This document shows positions 24,470-37,451 of a DNA stretch of 64,000 nucleotides, in pieces (positions within the stretch are counted from its first letter, which is position 1; every line of letters starts with the position of its first letter). The notes under the pieces are model-generated. The model was not told the DNA's origin and did not search any database. It worked only from the letters and a program-made list of their open reading frames with translations. The position numbers and the translations under genes are program-made. Source of the DNA: Atopsyche davidsoni (Eukaryota; Arthropoda; Insecta; Trichoptera; Hydrobiosidae); contig JAILWY010000012.1 in the NCBI GenBank assembly GCA_022113835.1, forward strand, positions 15,314,001-15,378,000, given 5' to 3'.

Positions 24470-24790
24470 ACGCACCGTCAAATTTACAAAAAAGCGTCCT
24501 TGTAATTGGAAGAATTCGTATATGCCATATATTTTTTTATGACATCTTTTTTGATAAAACGTTTAGCAATTCGTCCAACCGGGCATAAATTTTCCAGCAA
24601 TAAAACCCTCCTCAAACGGTAGTGAGGATCATTATTCGCCGTGGAATTAACATAATCAATATAACGCAGGACGCCCAAGGGGACGGCAGGCCGGCAATGC
24701 CATCATACCGAATACCCGCCAGCCGTCATCGATGGAATTGGAAACAATGCCCACAATATTCATAATACTACTTTATTATTTATGCTCGTA
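24470..24790. other. Balanced-composition island
   Basis: Contains AATTAACATAATCAAT, a run of A/T homeodomain-like cores, followed by a GC-rich edge. A 64-codon minus frame has no recognisable features. Candidate regulatory element. Confidence 0.25.
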
Positions 24791-27605
24791 CGAAGGTTGA
24801 AAAAGTATACAATCTTATTATTACTTGGGTTATTAATACGAGGTGAAATTTAATGCCCGCACTTAAACACTGTGATTATGAATATTGGTGCGTGATTCAT
24901 TGCACAGTAAATCGTTCTCAAAAATGAAGAAAAAAAAACCTTCGACATTTATACACTTTTACATTAGTTTTGTCATTTATATCTGTATTGTGCAGAAGCT
25001 AGTATCTCTTTAATGTCATATGTGACTGTCTTCTATAAATTTTATTTATTATTCCTATAAACCTCTTTTCAAAGTGGGTCTTCCTATTTTTTTTTTAAAC
25101 ACCGACAAAAGAAAATATCTTTGCATGAAATATATTTTTGTTTTATTTTTAATTTACTATATTTTCAGATAAAATATTTTGGACGTACTGATTGTGCTGA
25201 CTTGTATTTTTATAAAATCAATTGAAAAATATAAAAAAAGGTTTGAGGCATCTGTAAAACTTTGTCTATGATTTTAATTGAAGATTCATTAAAAACGATT
25301 TTTGACATATTGAATTACCACAACCACAATTTTCAGAAACGTTTCAGAGGTATTTTTATCAATTTGTTTGTAGTTGTATAAATGGTATGTATTAAATATT
25401 AATTTATCATAAAATTTCATTTTATTTAGATTGAAAAAATATTTATTCAGCATATAAAATCTGTATTTCGTGCGTGGCCATTTTTTAAAATATAATTTAT
25501 ACCTAAAATAAAACATTTGTTTGGTTGTTTTTTTTATTTTACTTTTATTTTATTATTTTTTAAAAATGCATCATGTTTGTCTTTTCTTTTTAAATTTTAT
25601 AAGAAAAATGCTTAGCATACATGTTTTATAAAATTATATAATTTAAACAATTGAGCAAAAATGTTGATCTTACGAAAATGTCATCGAACGATTCACGTGA
25701 CCTCGTCTTTATTACTTCCATATTCTAAAACAAGACGAATTGCGTCACAAGTTAATTGATTGTTTATAATAGAAATATTTGAAGGTTTCACTCAAAGCTT
25801 TTAGCGACATCAAAATCTAAATCTAAAAAAACTTTTATGTTGCCAAAAAATCAAATGAGATAATCTCGATGATGCAACGTTCAAAGTAAATCTAATAAAT
25901 AAAAAAAAAGCAAATTCTCACCGCTAAGGATGTATTTAATTATTTTTATTGTTTCATTTGAGCAAAGAATCAATAAACATGTCTGCACGAGATAAATACA
26001 CAATAAATAACTTTGTATCAAATCAAAATTTAACTATTACCGACTGCACTAAATTTATAGCTATTGTATTTCAACATACTGTTAAAGAAACAAGTTTAGA
26101 AATATAATAATTATTTTTACTCTTTTCGACAATATGTGAAAAATTACTAAACCACCTGTCAACAAATTGAAGGTACGTAAAAAAATCCTAATTTATAACT
26201 CATTGTTACGTCTCCTTTCTGTGTGTGAAAATTTTCAAATTATCTGATTGATTTTATTGATTTTACGCTAAACTTTACACCGTTTCAAACACGCTAAAAT
26301 TGTTTTATTCTCTTATATTGAATTAAATCAAATGTGGGTGTTGGTTTATGAAAATGTGGACTCATAACAAACACTCCTCGGCTGATCCTTGACGATAAAT
26401 CCTGTCGACTTTGATAAGTCAGGTGATAAATTGAAGCATTGAGTCATAAAAACAAACTCAAATCATTGACAAAATGCTAATTTTTTACATATTTTTATAG
26501 TCTATTTAAATATAAGTAAATTTATTAAAGTGTTTTGTTTGACACATCATTTTTAAGGATGAGGGTTGTTTGTTTTCAGTTTTCTTGTTTTGTCCTATTA
26601 TGTTCTTAGTTTTTTTTGTTAAATTTTTAATAAAGGGCAAATTTTGCTTATTTATGGTCAAGCTATAAAAAACCAGACATACTTACCAAAGTAAGTAAGT
26701 AAGCGAAAAAATTTTGAGTTGAGGTTGAAGTTCAGTGAGCTTTTAACTAAACATGATTACATTGTCTATATCATCTTATTGTTTTTTGAAAACGAATTAT
26801 CTGCAAGGAATAGGAAAAAAGGGTTGTAAACATAAATATGCTTTTATTATATAAAATAAATGTTGCAGGTTACACCACAAATAAGAAAACTTTGCCAAAA
26901 AAATATAATAATTTTTAAATTTTAATTAAATTTTTAATATTTTTAAATTTTAAATTAGAATAAAAAAAAAGTGTGGGCACATTCAAAAAACGATCATAAA
27001 TTTAAATATGTTACATGAGGAGGTTTACCTCTTTTATAAATTTAACACTTTTCAGACAAATGTTAAAGATAAAACCCTATTCAAGCAAAACACACGTAGG
27101 GGTGATTTTGATTTACTATTGATAATAATCATTAAAACTCCGTAAGCTTGAGCGCTTGGTGACTCGCTGAGAAAGTCCATCGTGAAAAATGCAATTTGCT
27201 TCCGTCTGCCACTGCCGTCAGAGAAGTCCGTGTAATCAAAAATCCCATTTTGTTCACCATAACAATACGCCCACAAATAAAGAGCAGCCTTAAAAAACAC
27301 ACGGACGACAGGAAAGTCCTTAATTTCATATTCAATATATGTGTGTGTGTTTTTTGGCTTCTGGTCGTCATTGTTTCATTATCAATTGAGCTTACGAAAT
27401 AATCTATTTTTATCGTCTCTCATTAAAATCATTAATCTGTTAAACACATATTTCACGTAGTGTCACTTTACTAAAAATAGAGGATACTTTGTAAAAATCA
27501 TGAATTATGAATAATTCATAATATTTGTTTAATAAATTTAAATATCCAGTCGAATTTTTTTGAGTAATAGGCAAAATAAATAAACATAACTAATCTCTTA
27601 ATTAA
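24791..27605. other. AT-rich desert, no gene seen
   Basis: Long A/T-rich stretch. The most extreme part is about 26900-26960, nearly pure A/T with self-complementary TTTAAATTTTAA words. A weak mixed patch at 27120-27330 is open in three frames on both strands and ends in a short GT run near 27341. No gene supported. Confidence 0.55.
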
Positions 27606-27609
27606 CTTC

Positions 27610-27900
27610 AATTCTAAAAGAAGGCCGATAATTTGTGGATTTCCCGAATCAATAAACCCAGCGGAGAAATACACTGTATGCTAAATATAAACACTAAATG
27701 AAAGTCTCCGAGATGCATTTCTGCCTTACAAGAATCTGCCGCGATTGGGATCAGAATCGAATCCGATTTCAGGTCGTAAGTCATCGGCGGAGGCGGAAAT
27801 GGAAACCGCACTGTGCCCCTAGTGGTACCTCCCGCAGCAGCCAGCGACAGTTTTATGGTCTTCAAATCAATTTAATCGCCTGCATCACCAATTACTAGAT
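27610..27900. promoter_or_regulatory. Candidate regulatory island
   Basis: Balanced island ending in TTTTATGGTCTTCAAATCAAT, which holds a TTTATGG word like the Caudal/Abd-B site. Frames of 66 and 83 codons on opposite strands overlap completely, which argues against coding. Function inferred. Confidence 0.25.
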
Positions 27901-29085
27901 TTTTTTCGATTGCATATTTGCACGAAATTAGGCTGTGTTGCTATGGAAGATTTGCTGCGATATGACGTTGTTAGATGTTTTGTGTTAATGCGCTGAAACC
28001 TGTTTAAAGTTAAAATTTTGTATTTTTTTTTTTAGATTATTTCGTGTATAATGTAAGCTTAATGGGGTTTATTGGTTAATAGAAAACAGACCACACCTTT
28101 TAAAAATTGTATTTAAATAAATTTGTGAGAAAATTCACACTATTATTATACTGTGGTTTATACGCTTAGTTATTTTGTTTACAAATCCATTGGAATATAT
28201 AAAAAAAACAAGCTGTAATAGCTATAAAAATATGTTCCTAGGCATTCTTATTTAAAAGAACAATATATTTTTACTTTTCATTTAAGACTTATAAAAAAAT
28301 GCAAAAAAATATATTTCTAGTTAAAGTAGAAATGCAAGTTAGGTGGACGTTGTACATGCCATAAATTAATATTGAATCGACCGTCATCATCACTTTAGCT
28401 GAAAAAAATGACATTTAAAAAGCCATTTAAAATTTTCATATTATAATTTAAAAATAGCATAGATTGTAACAAGGTCAAGCTGTAAAGAATTTAGTTCGTA
28501 ATAATGTCTTACCTTTTTATTTACGTAAGTTAAATTCATCATTATAATACTTAACAAACGAACAAAAATATTTTGACCGGAAGAAAAACCATTCAAAATA
28601 TTTGAGGGGTTGTTTGACAGGAAGTACAGAATTTGAAATTTTGAAATACGATTAGCATGACAAACCCTCTTGATAAGTCAATGGATTATCAAATTATGTG
28701 TACTTAAATCTTGCGAGTGGAAGAGCGAAAACTGAGAAGAATAATAATAATCAACTAATTTAATAACATACAGATTTGATAAGAGTGATGGTATTTTCTA
28801 CATTTACGAATAATGGTATATTTTTATTTAAGAAAAAGGAATATTTTTTTGACATAATTTTGTAAATTGTTGTAAATATGCTTGACATTATAAAAAATAC
28901 ACTTAAATAGTTTTAGGAAAAAACCCAAATGGACGTCTATAACAGTAAAAAATCATGCTAACACTTATCTTAATTATGCTCTAAAAAGCATAATAACCAT
29001 TAAATCTCCGCATCACAATAATTACCAAACAGGTGTTATTTATTGAACGTTTGATAGTAATATCTTAACGACTTAATACAAAATA
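27901..29085. other. AT-rich spacer, no gene seen
   Basis: A/T-rich, no open frames of note. A TTGTTTGACAGGAAGT stretch near 28610 contains a TGACAG Meis/Homothorax-type word; isolated and low weight. Confidence 0.55.
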
Positions 29086-29089
29086 TAAA

Positions 29090-29560
29090 TCGAACAAAAC
29101 ATCCACGCAAACGACACTCCGAGCAGCCGAATCCTTCGCCGAACTTATCGTGAAATTATTCCGAATTCTGGCACTTTCGGCCTACATTCTCAGCATTTCC
29201 ATAGAGAACGAGCACTCCTGACAATAAGTCAGTAGTAAAATATGCACCTCCAGAGCCGCGCGTCGCCCAAAAACCTGATCTTCTAATTTATTACCCATTA
29301 AGATCGAGGAAACAAGCGGCCGTAAGTCGGTCAGAGAATATGATATTTGACATAAAGCAAGTGAGCATCTGCGGCCATCTTGCGCTGCGCCGTCACGTGT
29401 GCGGTGTTTTTTTTATTTCGGCGAGATTTATGGCTGATGAGAAGGAAGTTATGGGGTTTTTTAATTGAATGTTTCGCGGTGTGTCGTTAATTAATGTATA
29501 GGAAAGTGAGACCCGGCGCTCGCGGCGCGACTCAGCCGTGGGAGGAAAGGACAGATTTCT
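29090..29560. promoter_or_regulatory. Large candidate regulatory island
   Basis: A 470 bp balanced to GC-rich island, among the longest here. It contains GCGGCCATCTTG (29371-29382), one mismatch from the YY1/Pho consensus; CACGTG (29394-29399), an E-box; and CGTTAATTAATG near 29485, a homeodomain core pair. No frame is coding-like. Such a combination is typical of developmental enhancers or Polycomb-linked elements, but this is inference from short motifs. Confidence 0.3.
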
Positions 29561-32500
29561 CGCAATTTATGCATCGTTTTGAGCAACATTAATATATATT
29601 TTTTGAATATTTTTTTTGTGCAATAAAAAATGTAAAAAATGCTTTGTTACATTACTATAATGATTTATTCATTAGTGAGGTGGTATTTTATAATACAAAA
29701 CGACACTCCCAAGCCAATAAAATTACTATCCTTATTAAAGATAAATTTAACACATATATTGATTCTAAATTTTTCAATTTGCTAAATTACTCATGACATA
29801 TTATATTGTTTGTGTATAATTTATGAGTTTATTAAACAACTTTAAAATGCAGAGAAACCAATAAAGCTATTTAGCCTTAAATCTCTAAATGAACAAAATC
29901 GTTAAAAAAAAAAAAAACACATTACGGCATAATCTTAAACTTTTTCTATCAAAGTTTTTATTTACTATATAAAAATTCATGAGTAAAAGCATTATTTTAT
30001 ATTAATAAACATTTTGCTAATTCGCTAGATATTTCAAATTCATAAACCAAAGCAAATGAAACAATTTATAATCAAATTATTATTTCGCAAGGGCCTGCAT
30101 CTGTGAATATCTTTACATCTAAAACTATATCCAATTGACGTCATTTTCAAAATAATATATTATACATAAATTTATATAAAACGAGGCATCCCGTGGATAT
30201 CTAAAAAATCGTGTATTTTTTCAAATTCACCTGCTGTGCAACTTTAATTAAACACAACGAAATAAGGAGTTATTTATTCTGTTACAAGAAATCACACAAT
30301 TTACAGTCATGTTTAATTTTCACATAAAAATTATTTCATACCATGCTTTGTGAAATTTAAAAAAAATTAGAATCAAATTATATGTATGGCATCAGAACTA
30401 ACTCAGTTAAATTTTTTCAGGAATGTATCAAAATGCAATGATTTATGATTTTCTTGTGCAATTTTTTAAAACAGCATGCACACCCATTAAAAATTAATTT
30501 AGTTTTTTTTCCATGTTTAATATTAATACATATTAGTACTTATAAATCAAACGTCACGGAATAAAATGCCTCTCGGCATTTGTTGTCTATTGCTTGTTAG
30601 ATTATTTAATATTTTTTTATTTATTTGTAACCTTGCATTTAATGAATTTTATATTATCCCTGAAAACGGAGATTTGTGTGTAATTTTTTTAAAACAAACT
30701 TAAATCTAAATAATGTTTACTATACCACGCAACATTTTTAGATAGCACACACCTGGAAAATATTTAAATTATTATGAAACAAATTTTAATAATAAATGTA
30801 ATAAATAAATATCCAAAATTATGTTTTACTACTCATACATATATGTTATTTTAATATAAATTCAAAAGGCGCATTTAATATATATATATAAATATACATA
30901 ATAAAAGTGCAGTTAGCACACACAAAGTATTAATAATTAAAAAAACTAATAACTCAAAGAATTGCAGCGTTTTTCTGATGAAATGTGGTTCTATCATTCG
31001 GTTAAAAACAAAAACACTTAAAATTTCAGATCTAATAGGAATCTCACCAATGGGTTTTTATATGTATTGAAAGAAACATCAAATTTACGAATATTTTTAT
31101 TTATAAACACTTTCAATTTCAAGAGTCTCATGAGGCTGCAAATATCGTAATCATCTGAACACAAGGCTATACATATTTGTTGTTTAAATATGCAGTATTA
31201 CAAATTAAATCGATCTGTCGTGAATATCCTTGATAAATATGAATAGCGGATAGTATGTTTTTTTATTATTAAATGTTCAATAAATATAAAAATATTTAAT
31301 TTTTTTCTTTCACTAAAAGAATTAAACAGCATTCTTACTGAGCAAGAACATATGAGAAATACCAAAAGTAATATGAAACATTTTTTTGCTTTTCTTGCAG
31401 TTTTTTATCAATAAATTAATTTGAGTCAATAACTTATCGCCGTATATTTATACGCAGTTCGACACACCTGCTTTCTACGGCAAATTAACATGTACCAGAA
31501 AAACGAAGAAAAAAAAACTAACGTACTTATTGTAAAATTATTAAATGATCATGCCATTCAATAATTACTTGCACGCATCTCAGTAATCATGGAGTAATTT
31601 AAAATTGAAAACTTCAAAGATGTGTGTACGAAAAAAATATCTGCGTTATTCTGAGTGTTCATAAGACACGATATAAATTAAGAACCTGCTATTCTTTTTT
31701 GCAGCAGAATTAAAAAAAATATGCTCAGAAAATACTTAAAAACAATAACAGTTACTTTCATTACTGACTGTGTGCTTTTAATCGTATATACTTACATGAA
31801 GACGACTTGTTTGTTGCGGTATAATCTATAATGACTAGAATGTCGCCTTTTTAACGACTGCATTATATAAAATTACATGTGTTGATGAGCCATGTGGTTT
31901 TAAGTAGAATTATGTTAACTCTACTAATTATTTATATTTTGTTGTAAATTTTAAATGCCATAAATCACTTGTGATGATGTATTTACTAAATATGAAAATC
32001 AATGAATATTGTGTTTTACGTCAAGATTAATGAAGCATACCATATAATCATCTTCTCATTGAATTGTAGCTGTGAAGATGTAAAATTCAAAATGGGAGGC
32101 ACCTGGATATAAATAACAAATTTTATTTCTCATTTAATATTTGTCTTAAATGACCTTTATTTGAATATAACATTGATACATATGACGTAAATCTAAAACA
32201 AATGAAACAGAATCAAATTACATGAGTTTGAGGTTGTCTTGTAAAAAAAAAATCGACAGTCTGGTCACCGATCTCAAGCAAGCAAGATAAGTGTATTATG
32301 TTGATTTTTTTTTGCATTGATTAAATCAAATTGTGAAAACCAAGTGCTTTTTAAACAATTCATAAAATAACGGAAAAACATATATTTTTCAAAATATTGG
32401 AAAGCAATAATTTCACTCCTTAATACTTTATTAATTTAGATACTTATAAAGAGGATGTGATTTCTTTTTATAAATCCAGTTTTAATTTAATTTTCGATGT

Positions 32501-32585
32501 CATCTAGATTAAACTCTGATTTATAGCCGCGATAAAAATTCATATGTTAACACATTCGCACTTAAAAAAAAAACCATGGCGATAA
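29561..32585. other. AT-rich desert, no gene seen
   Basis: Three kilobases of A/T-rich sequence with no open frame over 60 codons. A perfect CRE word, TGACGTCA, lies at 30136-30143 in otherwise A/T-rich context. TA runs near 30880. Nothing else identified. Confidence 0.6.
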
Positions 32586-32591
32586 ACAAAA

Positions 32592-32891
32592 TCACATAAG
32601 TTTCAAAATCGACGCTTTGCGTTTATCCTCAACAAACAACTCTATTAAATAAAGTTCACATAAATCAGGGTAGCTTTTTTTAACGATCTTGGCCCGCACA
32701 AACAATCTTAACTGCAGATTCTTCAAATCGTCAACGAGACGATCAACTTTTACGATTCTGCAATTTCCCAGTTTGCGCAAGGAGGATCGTAAAAAATGAC
32801 GAGATTCTTGCCCAAGTGTTTGGGACACCGCCGAAAACGCATATTCGTCAACTGGACGCTTCGGAAGGAGAGCAAAGCTGTCTCCTAGCAT
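32592..32891 (-). other. Unrecognised 99-codon open frame
   Basis: ATG at 32889-32891 opens 99 codons; a TGA stop sits two codons upstream, so the start is fixed unless an intron intervenes. The peptide begins MLGDSFALLPKRPVDEYAF, is rich in Lys, Arg, Leu and Val, and has a helix-like tail ending in RKASILKLM. It looks more like protein than the Phe/Ile/Asn-rich frames nearby. I recognise no domain, signal peptide or membrane segment. Frames of this length are expected a few times by chance here, and no promoter, splice site or poly(A) signal was identified. A small gene, a retroposed remnant or noise are all open. Confidence 0.15.
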
Positions 32892-34555
32892 CGCTCATGT
32901 TGACACTTTCTATTCGTAATCGAACTATCTGTATGTCTTTAACAAGATAGGCCTTGCTATTTACATGATATTCAAATTATAAACGTTTACTTCATCATCA
33001 GATGCCTCTCTTCAGAGGAGGTTGGCGAACATCTCACCGAGCATATACTCGTATGATGAGCCGGTGTTCATGGTTTTCTAAGGGGAAATTAGAATAGTGG
33101 GTCCACAGGTCTTTCTAGACCACAGTTTTATATTGGAAGGAAAAGCATTATTATACAATCCTTTAATAACAAAGCTCTAGCGTTTAGATCTGATACTCCT
33201 TCTGCAGCAAGTTACAGAAACAATATCAGGAGCCATCTACTCCATTACTGATTTTTGTACAAAAGGGCAGTAATATAAGCAACAGAATAGGAAGAGCGGT
33301 GAGTTGTTTATGTGAAATGTTTACAACTGAGTCATTATTGAACGACGCATAACCCTTCACAAGCCGCTAGAAAAGGAAAACGTCTTCTCCGCCATTAATT
33401 ATTTACAGTTAGCATTTTCATATATCGTTTTATGGTTTTGCAAATATAGCATGCTACTGCAAAACTAACATGTAATCAGAAGTAATATTTACTTTTACAC
33501 AAACATTATAATAAACAACATTAAAAATTGTTGATTTTTGCTATTTCTATATTAACTTTGAATCAATTTTTTTTACAATATTTTCTCAATGGTTAAGTTT
33601 TTTTTAATAATAAGTGTTATCTATATTTTAACTCAAAAATAATTCATTATTCAAATAAAATAAACATAAATAATCAAGATCCATACAACTTTATGTTTAC
33701 ATAATAGCTAAGCCTCCCTCTCTAAATAAAAAAAATCGGTGACACCCACTAAAATTCCACCAAGTGTTAATTTTTTTTATATTTCATCGCAGACATGTTA
33801 TCAAAAGATCGTGAATAAATCATCTAATTGAATTTAATATTGTGATATTTAAAAGCCTATTAAATTAGCACTAATCAGGAAGAATCTAGGCTTTATAAAC
33901 CGACGTGACATTATAAATTAATAAAATATGATGAATGACAAAACCAGTTGCATTTCAAGTGCATAAAAAATTAAACTTTAATATAATACAGCAGTTTTAT
34001 TACAGAGAAACTTCAATAGTATACTAGTTTTCATTGCGTATTTTTGTAATACTTGATTGATTGATACAATACGGCTACTAAGTAATTATAAAACATTTCA
34101 ATATAATAAGTTATTCCTATTGTTTATACGACAAAAAATGCTCTATATTGTATTTCAACTATTGATTATGCACTATTTTTATTGATTTTGGCCTGGAGCT
34201 TTTAACAACAATAAGAAACGTTTATTGTTTAAAACAGGGTTGTCCAAAATTGCTTGTCACAAAACTATAAAATCTTGATAGCTTAATTTTAGTGTAACAC
34301 AAGAATAAATATTTTATTCAGCAATATTTAACAATTTATATTAAATACACAAAGCTTCAAAAAAATCAAAAATTCCTCTGTGATGTGGTACTTGTTTATT
34401 TTTATTCAAATTTTCCAGAGCCTACGTAATCCCCAATAGACTTTTTTTGATTATATATACCCTATCCCTTAAAAATATATAAGCCGAATGGTTAGAAGAT
34501 CACTAATTTAATTGTTAAATAATATATTTATTACGTTTCTATGTTTGGTAGGTTC
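32892..34555. other. Mixed spacer, possible remnant near 33.0 kb
   Basis: The part 32990-33420 has balanced composition. On the minus strand 33000-33060 reads SSYEYMLGEMFANLL followed by a stop, in the same frame as the 99-codon ORF below it, and includes a CCTCT-CTTC-AGAGG hairpin. I cannot assign it. From 33420 on it is A/T-rich without features. Confidence 0.35.
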
Positions 34556-34559
34556 AGGT

Positions 34560-34830
34560 GGGCAGCCCTGATTGAGAACAATTAGTTTGATCAATCACAA
34601 ATAACCGGCGCGGCGTTGAAAAAACGTTGCCGTGAAAAAAGTCAACTGGATGTGGGCGCTTGGGGCCCGTTTTAATTTAGTCATAATTAACGAGAATTTA
34701 TGAACGGACAACAGATTTACTAATATACTTTCAGTCTCATGTCATACGAGCCGCACAAGCCCACACTGTGACTCAGTCGCTGATTCGATTATTTAATAAA
34801 ATATAACGTACACGATCGCTTAAATTTGTA
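34560..34830. promoter_or_regulatory. Candidate regulatory island
   Basis: Balanced island containing TTTGATCAATCA (a PBX/Exd-like TGATCAATCA core), TAATTAACG and a CpG-rich centre. No coding frame. Motif-based inference only. Confidence 0.25.
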
Positions 34831-35625
34831 ACGATGTTATCATGAAGGATAATGGCTTTAACATAAATACATAAATAATATATTTTGATTTATATTTTTT
34901 TCAATTGTTTTTTTACTACACATGTTATCGTACATGGTTATCGTGTAAAAAAAGTGAGGCTTTTAAATACCGATTTATTAGAATATTTTCAATTTGCAAA
35001 ACGACAACTTTCTGGGTTAGACCGCTTTGCGGTTTGTCAACTTGTTGAATTTAAAATGAAAATCAAGCTGTTTTCAAACAGGTATATCAATAATTTTGTA
35101 GATGCAAAACGCATATTTTTTCTAGATCTCGGTTGCTTTTAATTTGAATCTTACAACTCGTTTCATTTATCACATATTATTCGATCTATCAATTCGCCCG
35201 TATTCCAATTCATTTTCAGTAAAACTATTTTGATATTGATACAGTCGATAGAATTTAATTTCATTGAAAATGAACTCATAGTCATATGTTATGTTACAGA
35301 AGATATAAAAAAGCATGGCGGAGTTGCTTTTTAAATTTGAATATATCATTAAAATTGTTAAAAGTAAAAAAAGCTATTTTTATGAAACATATTTATTTAT
35401 ATGAAAGGAAATATTCAATTTTAATCATTATTGGGAAATTTTGTTTTGCTTGTTAAATATAACTTAATGTGTATAATTACATTTTTTATGTCAATATATG
35501 TATTTTTATTAATTTAATAAATTTAAAAAAATATATATTCTAACAAAGTAATATGATAATTTTTTTAAATAAAATATTATAAGTGTGGTGTTTAAAATAA
35601 TTATGCTTACTCTCTGTTCCGAATT
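34831..35625. other. AT-rich spacer, no gene seen
   Basis: Contains an 85-codon frame (34885-35142) with no recognisable domain; its composition is mixed but its start needs a non-obvious context. Otherwise A/T-rich. Confidence 0.5.
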
Positions 35626-35629
35626 TTTG

Positions 35630-35960
35630 AAGCAAGCTTTTGAAACACCGTGCTTCAGCAAGTGATAATGTTGCTATAATAGCATTTGCTCGTGTAGCTG
35701 GTCATCTGAGACCACACAGCTCATGAGGAGATATGGGCGTCTAACAGCTGTCAACGGCTCGTAGAATGTAACCGTGGACCAATACATCAACCGCAGAGTC
35801 AAATAATAAATACGAGCGCACAAAAACTAGAAGATTCAAAATGAATGTTAATTCATTCAGGCGGTTTAATTGATTTTCACAGTTTAGAAAACTTTTCGAT
35901 TAATCACATCGGCTTTATAAAGATAATTGCCTAAAATCCGCTTGCCTCAGAGACGCACAA
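35630..35960. other. Balanced-composition island
   Basis: About 330 bp with an E-box-like CAGCTG (TAACAGCTGTCAACG), TTAATTCATT and CGATTAATCACATC homeodomain-like words. No frame of note. Candidate enhancer-like element. Confidence 0.3.
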
Positions 35961-36530
35961 GCCTGTGCGGCAAACGAGGCTATGTTTAAAAATCAAAAAC
36001 TTTTTATACTTCTCAAGTTGACCTACATTTCAAACGATGCGATATAAAAAAAAATATTTTTAAATAAATTTGGTAAATACTTGGTAAATATAGCCTGTAG
36101 TGAATGAATGGTTAATGGGAACTGCAAACCCAATATATATTGTTCAAAACCATCATATTTGTATTTGTATGATAATCATATATACAACGGGAAAATAGCA
36201 TATAGATCTTTACTTTACGGCCGGAGTTACTTTCTTTTTATGCATTACAATATTTTAAAACGCTAAATTGATGATTGAATTCAACGACCAAAAGACATCT
36301 GATGCAATTTGTATATCAAAGTAAATATTATTTAACTTTTTTTTTATATATTTATACACAGCAACATTGCAGTGATCACCATTTCGCAAGACCGTTACAC
36401 AGATCTTACATTTCCAAACGGCAAATACAAACGTAGGAAGAGCAAATTCAATTAAACAAATTACACATTACGCAAATTACGTGTAACATCGACCGTTCAC
36501 AGCGACACGTGTAATTAAATAAACCTTGTT
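35961..36530. other. AT-rich spacer, no gene seen
   Basis: A/T-rich with a short mixed stretch at 36360-36500. No coding, RNA gene or repeat copy found. Confidence 0.55.
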
Positions 36531-36534
36531 AAAT

Positions 36535-36860
36535 TTAATTAAACGTTTTCCTCGTCGCTCCTCTCGGCTGAGGTCTTCCTCGTTAAGGTGGCTTGTCACC
36601 GGATTGAGATATGGCGCAGAAACCCGGCGGAGTTCTCACAGCCGCGAGCCCGCGTGGGCCGCGAAGTGCGGAGCTGATAGTCGAAGGCCACTCGGTATTA
36701 AAAATATATTTCGCCTGCGGTTCCGTTGCGTATCGCCTCGGTTGGAGGCTTGTGTTAATCTCAAGCATACATATGTATCACATCACACCTGCCGCGGCTC
36801 CTTGAACGTATCACTTCGCGCCTGGGAGATTATCAAAAGTATGCCGACGGAGCGGCTTAT
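36535..36860. other. GC-rich island with overlapping frames
   Basis: CpG-rich island in which a 115-codon plus frame, a 64-codon plus frame and a 61-codon minus frame all overlap. The longest peptide is arginine- and serine-rich because of composition and has no domain. Candidate regulatory element. Confidence 0.3.
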
Positions 36861-37024
36861 CGGCGAAAAGTAAATGTTCAATGTTTAAATGAAATATTTC
36901 GTACCACCGTGTAAAACGCAAAACGTAATACAGTAGCGCTTTTTTTTTTCGTTGAAATTTTCTTTTGAATACAAGATAATGTAATGTAACCTAACCCAAC
37001 CCTCGGTGCTATGTCACTCTAGCG

Positions 37025-37313
37025 CAGTGGTCCCCAACCCTACGCCCGCGGGCACCATGGCGCCCGCCGACCGATTTACGTGTGCCCGCCGCTAATTTAA
37101 GTTTACAATAAAATGTTATGAAAAAAAATAATATTTATTGACCAAACACAGAGATATAAGCGAAAATAATTATATCGTTATAATTGTATTTTTATATTAA
37201 CAATAATTATATTTTTGGAATTAAATATTTTATAAATATACCTTGAAAAAATAAATAGTGCCCGCCGCCCGACCGGAATGTGCTCTTGGATGCAAAAAGG
37301 TTGGGGACCCCTG
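37025..37313. mobile_element. hAT-type MITE, complete with target duplication
   Basis: A 289 bp element starts CAGTGGTCCCCAACC and ends GGTTGGGGACCCCTG, giving 15 bp terminal inverted repeats with one mismatch. It is flanked by a perfect 8 bp direct duplication, CTCTAGCG, at 37017-37024 and 37314-37321. Eight-base duplications and CAG-start inverted repeats are diagnostic of the hAT superfamily. GC-rich subterminal blocks sharing GTGCCCGCCG on both sides enclose an A/T-rich core, and no transposase is encoded, so it moved with help from an autonomous partner. The perfect duplication suggests fairly recent insertion. Confidence 0.9.
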
Positions 37314-37451
37314 CTCTAGCGTATTAAATGAATGCAACTACAGTTATTTTCTTGTTTCACTCTGTATCAGCTGTATTTTCTAAATCTTTTTCTTTAAACA
37401 TTACTTGAAAGAATGTATAAATATTTATTAAGATAAATAATTTATGATAAT

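Noticed and set aside
32985..33012. Another hammerhead core, GCATCTGATGATGAAG on the minus strand
   Set aside because: It shares CTGATGATGA with the 6541 core, but there is no GAAA and no pairing stem II downstream.
33735..33775. AAAATTCCACCAAGTGTTAA as a further copy of the repeat's ORF-start
   Set aside because: Only about 15 bases match the family and no neighbouring landmark is present.
36526..36873. 115-codon frame in a GC-rich island
   Set aside because: Two other frames overlap it on both strands; openness follows from few stop codons in GC-rich DNA, and no family is recognisable.
36988..37003. TAACCTAACCCAACCC as insect telomere-like repeat
   Set aside because: A single irregular tract that does not keep the five-base telomeric period; such words are common in insect DNA.
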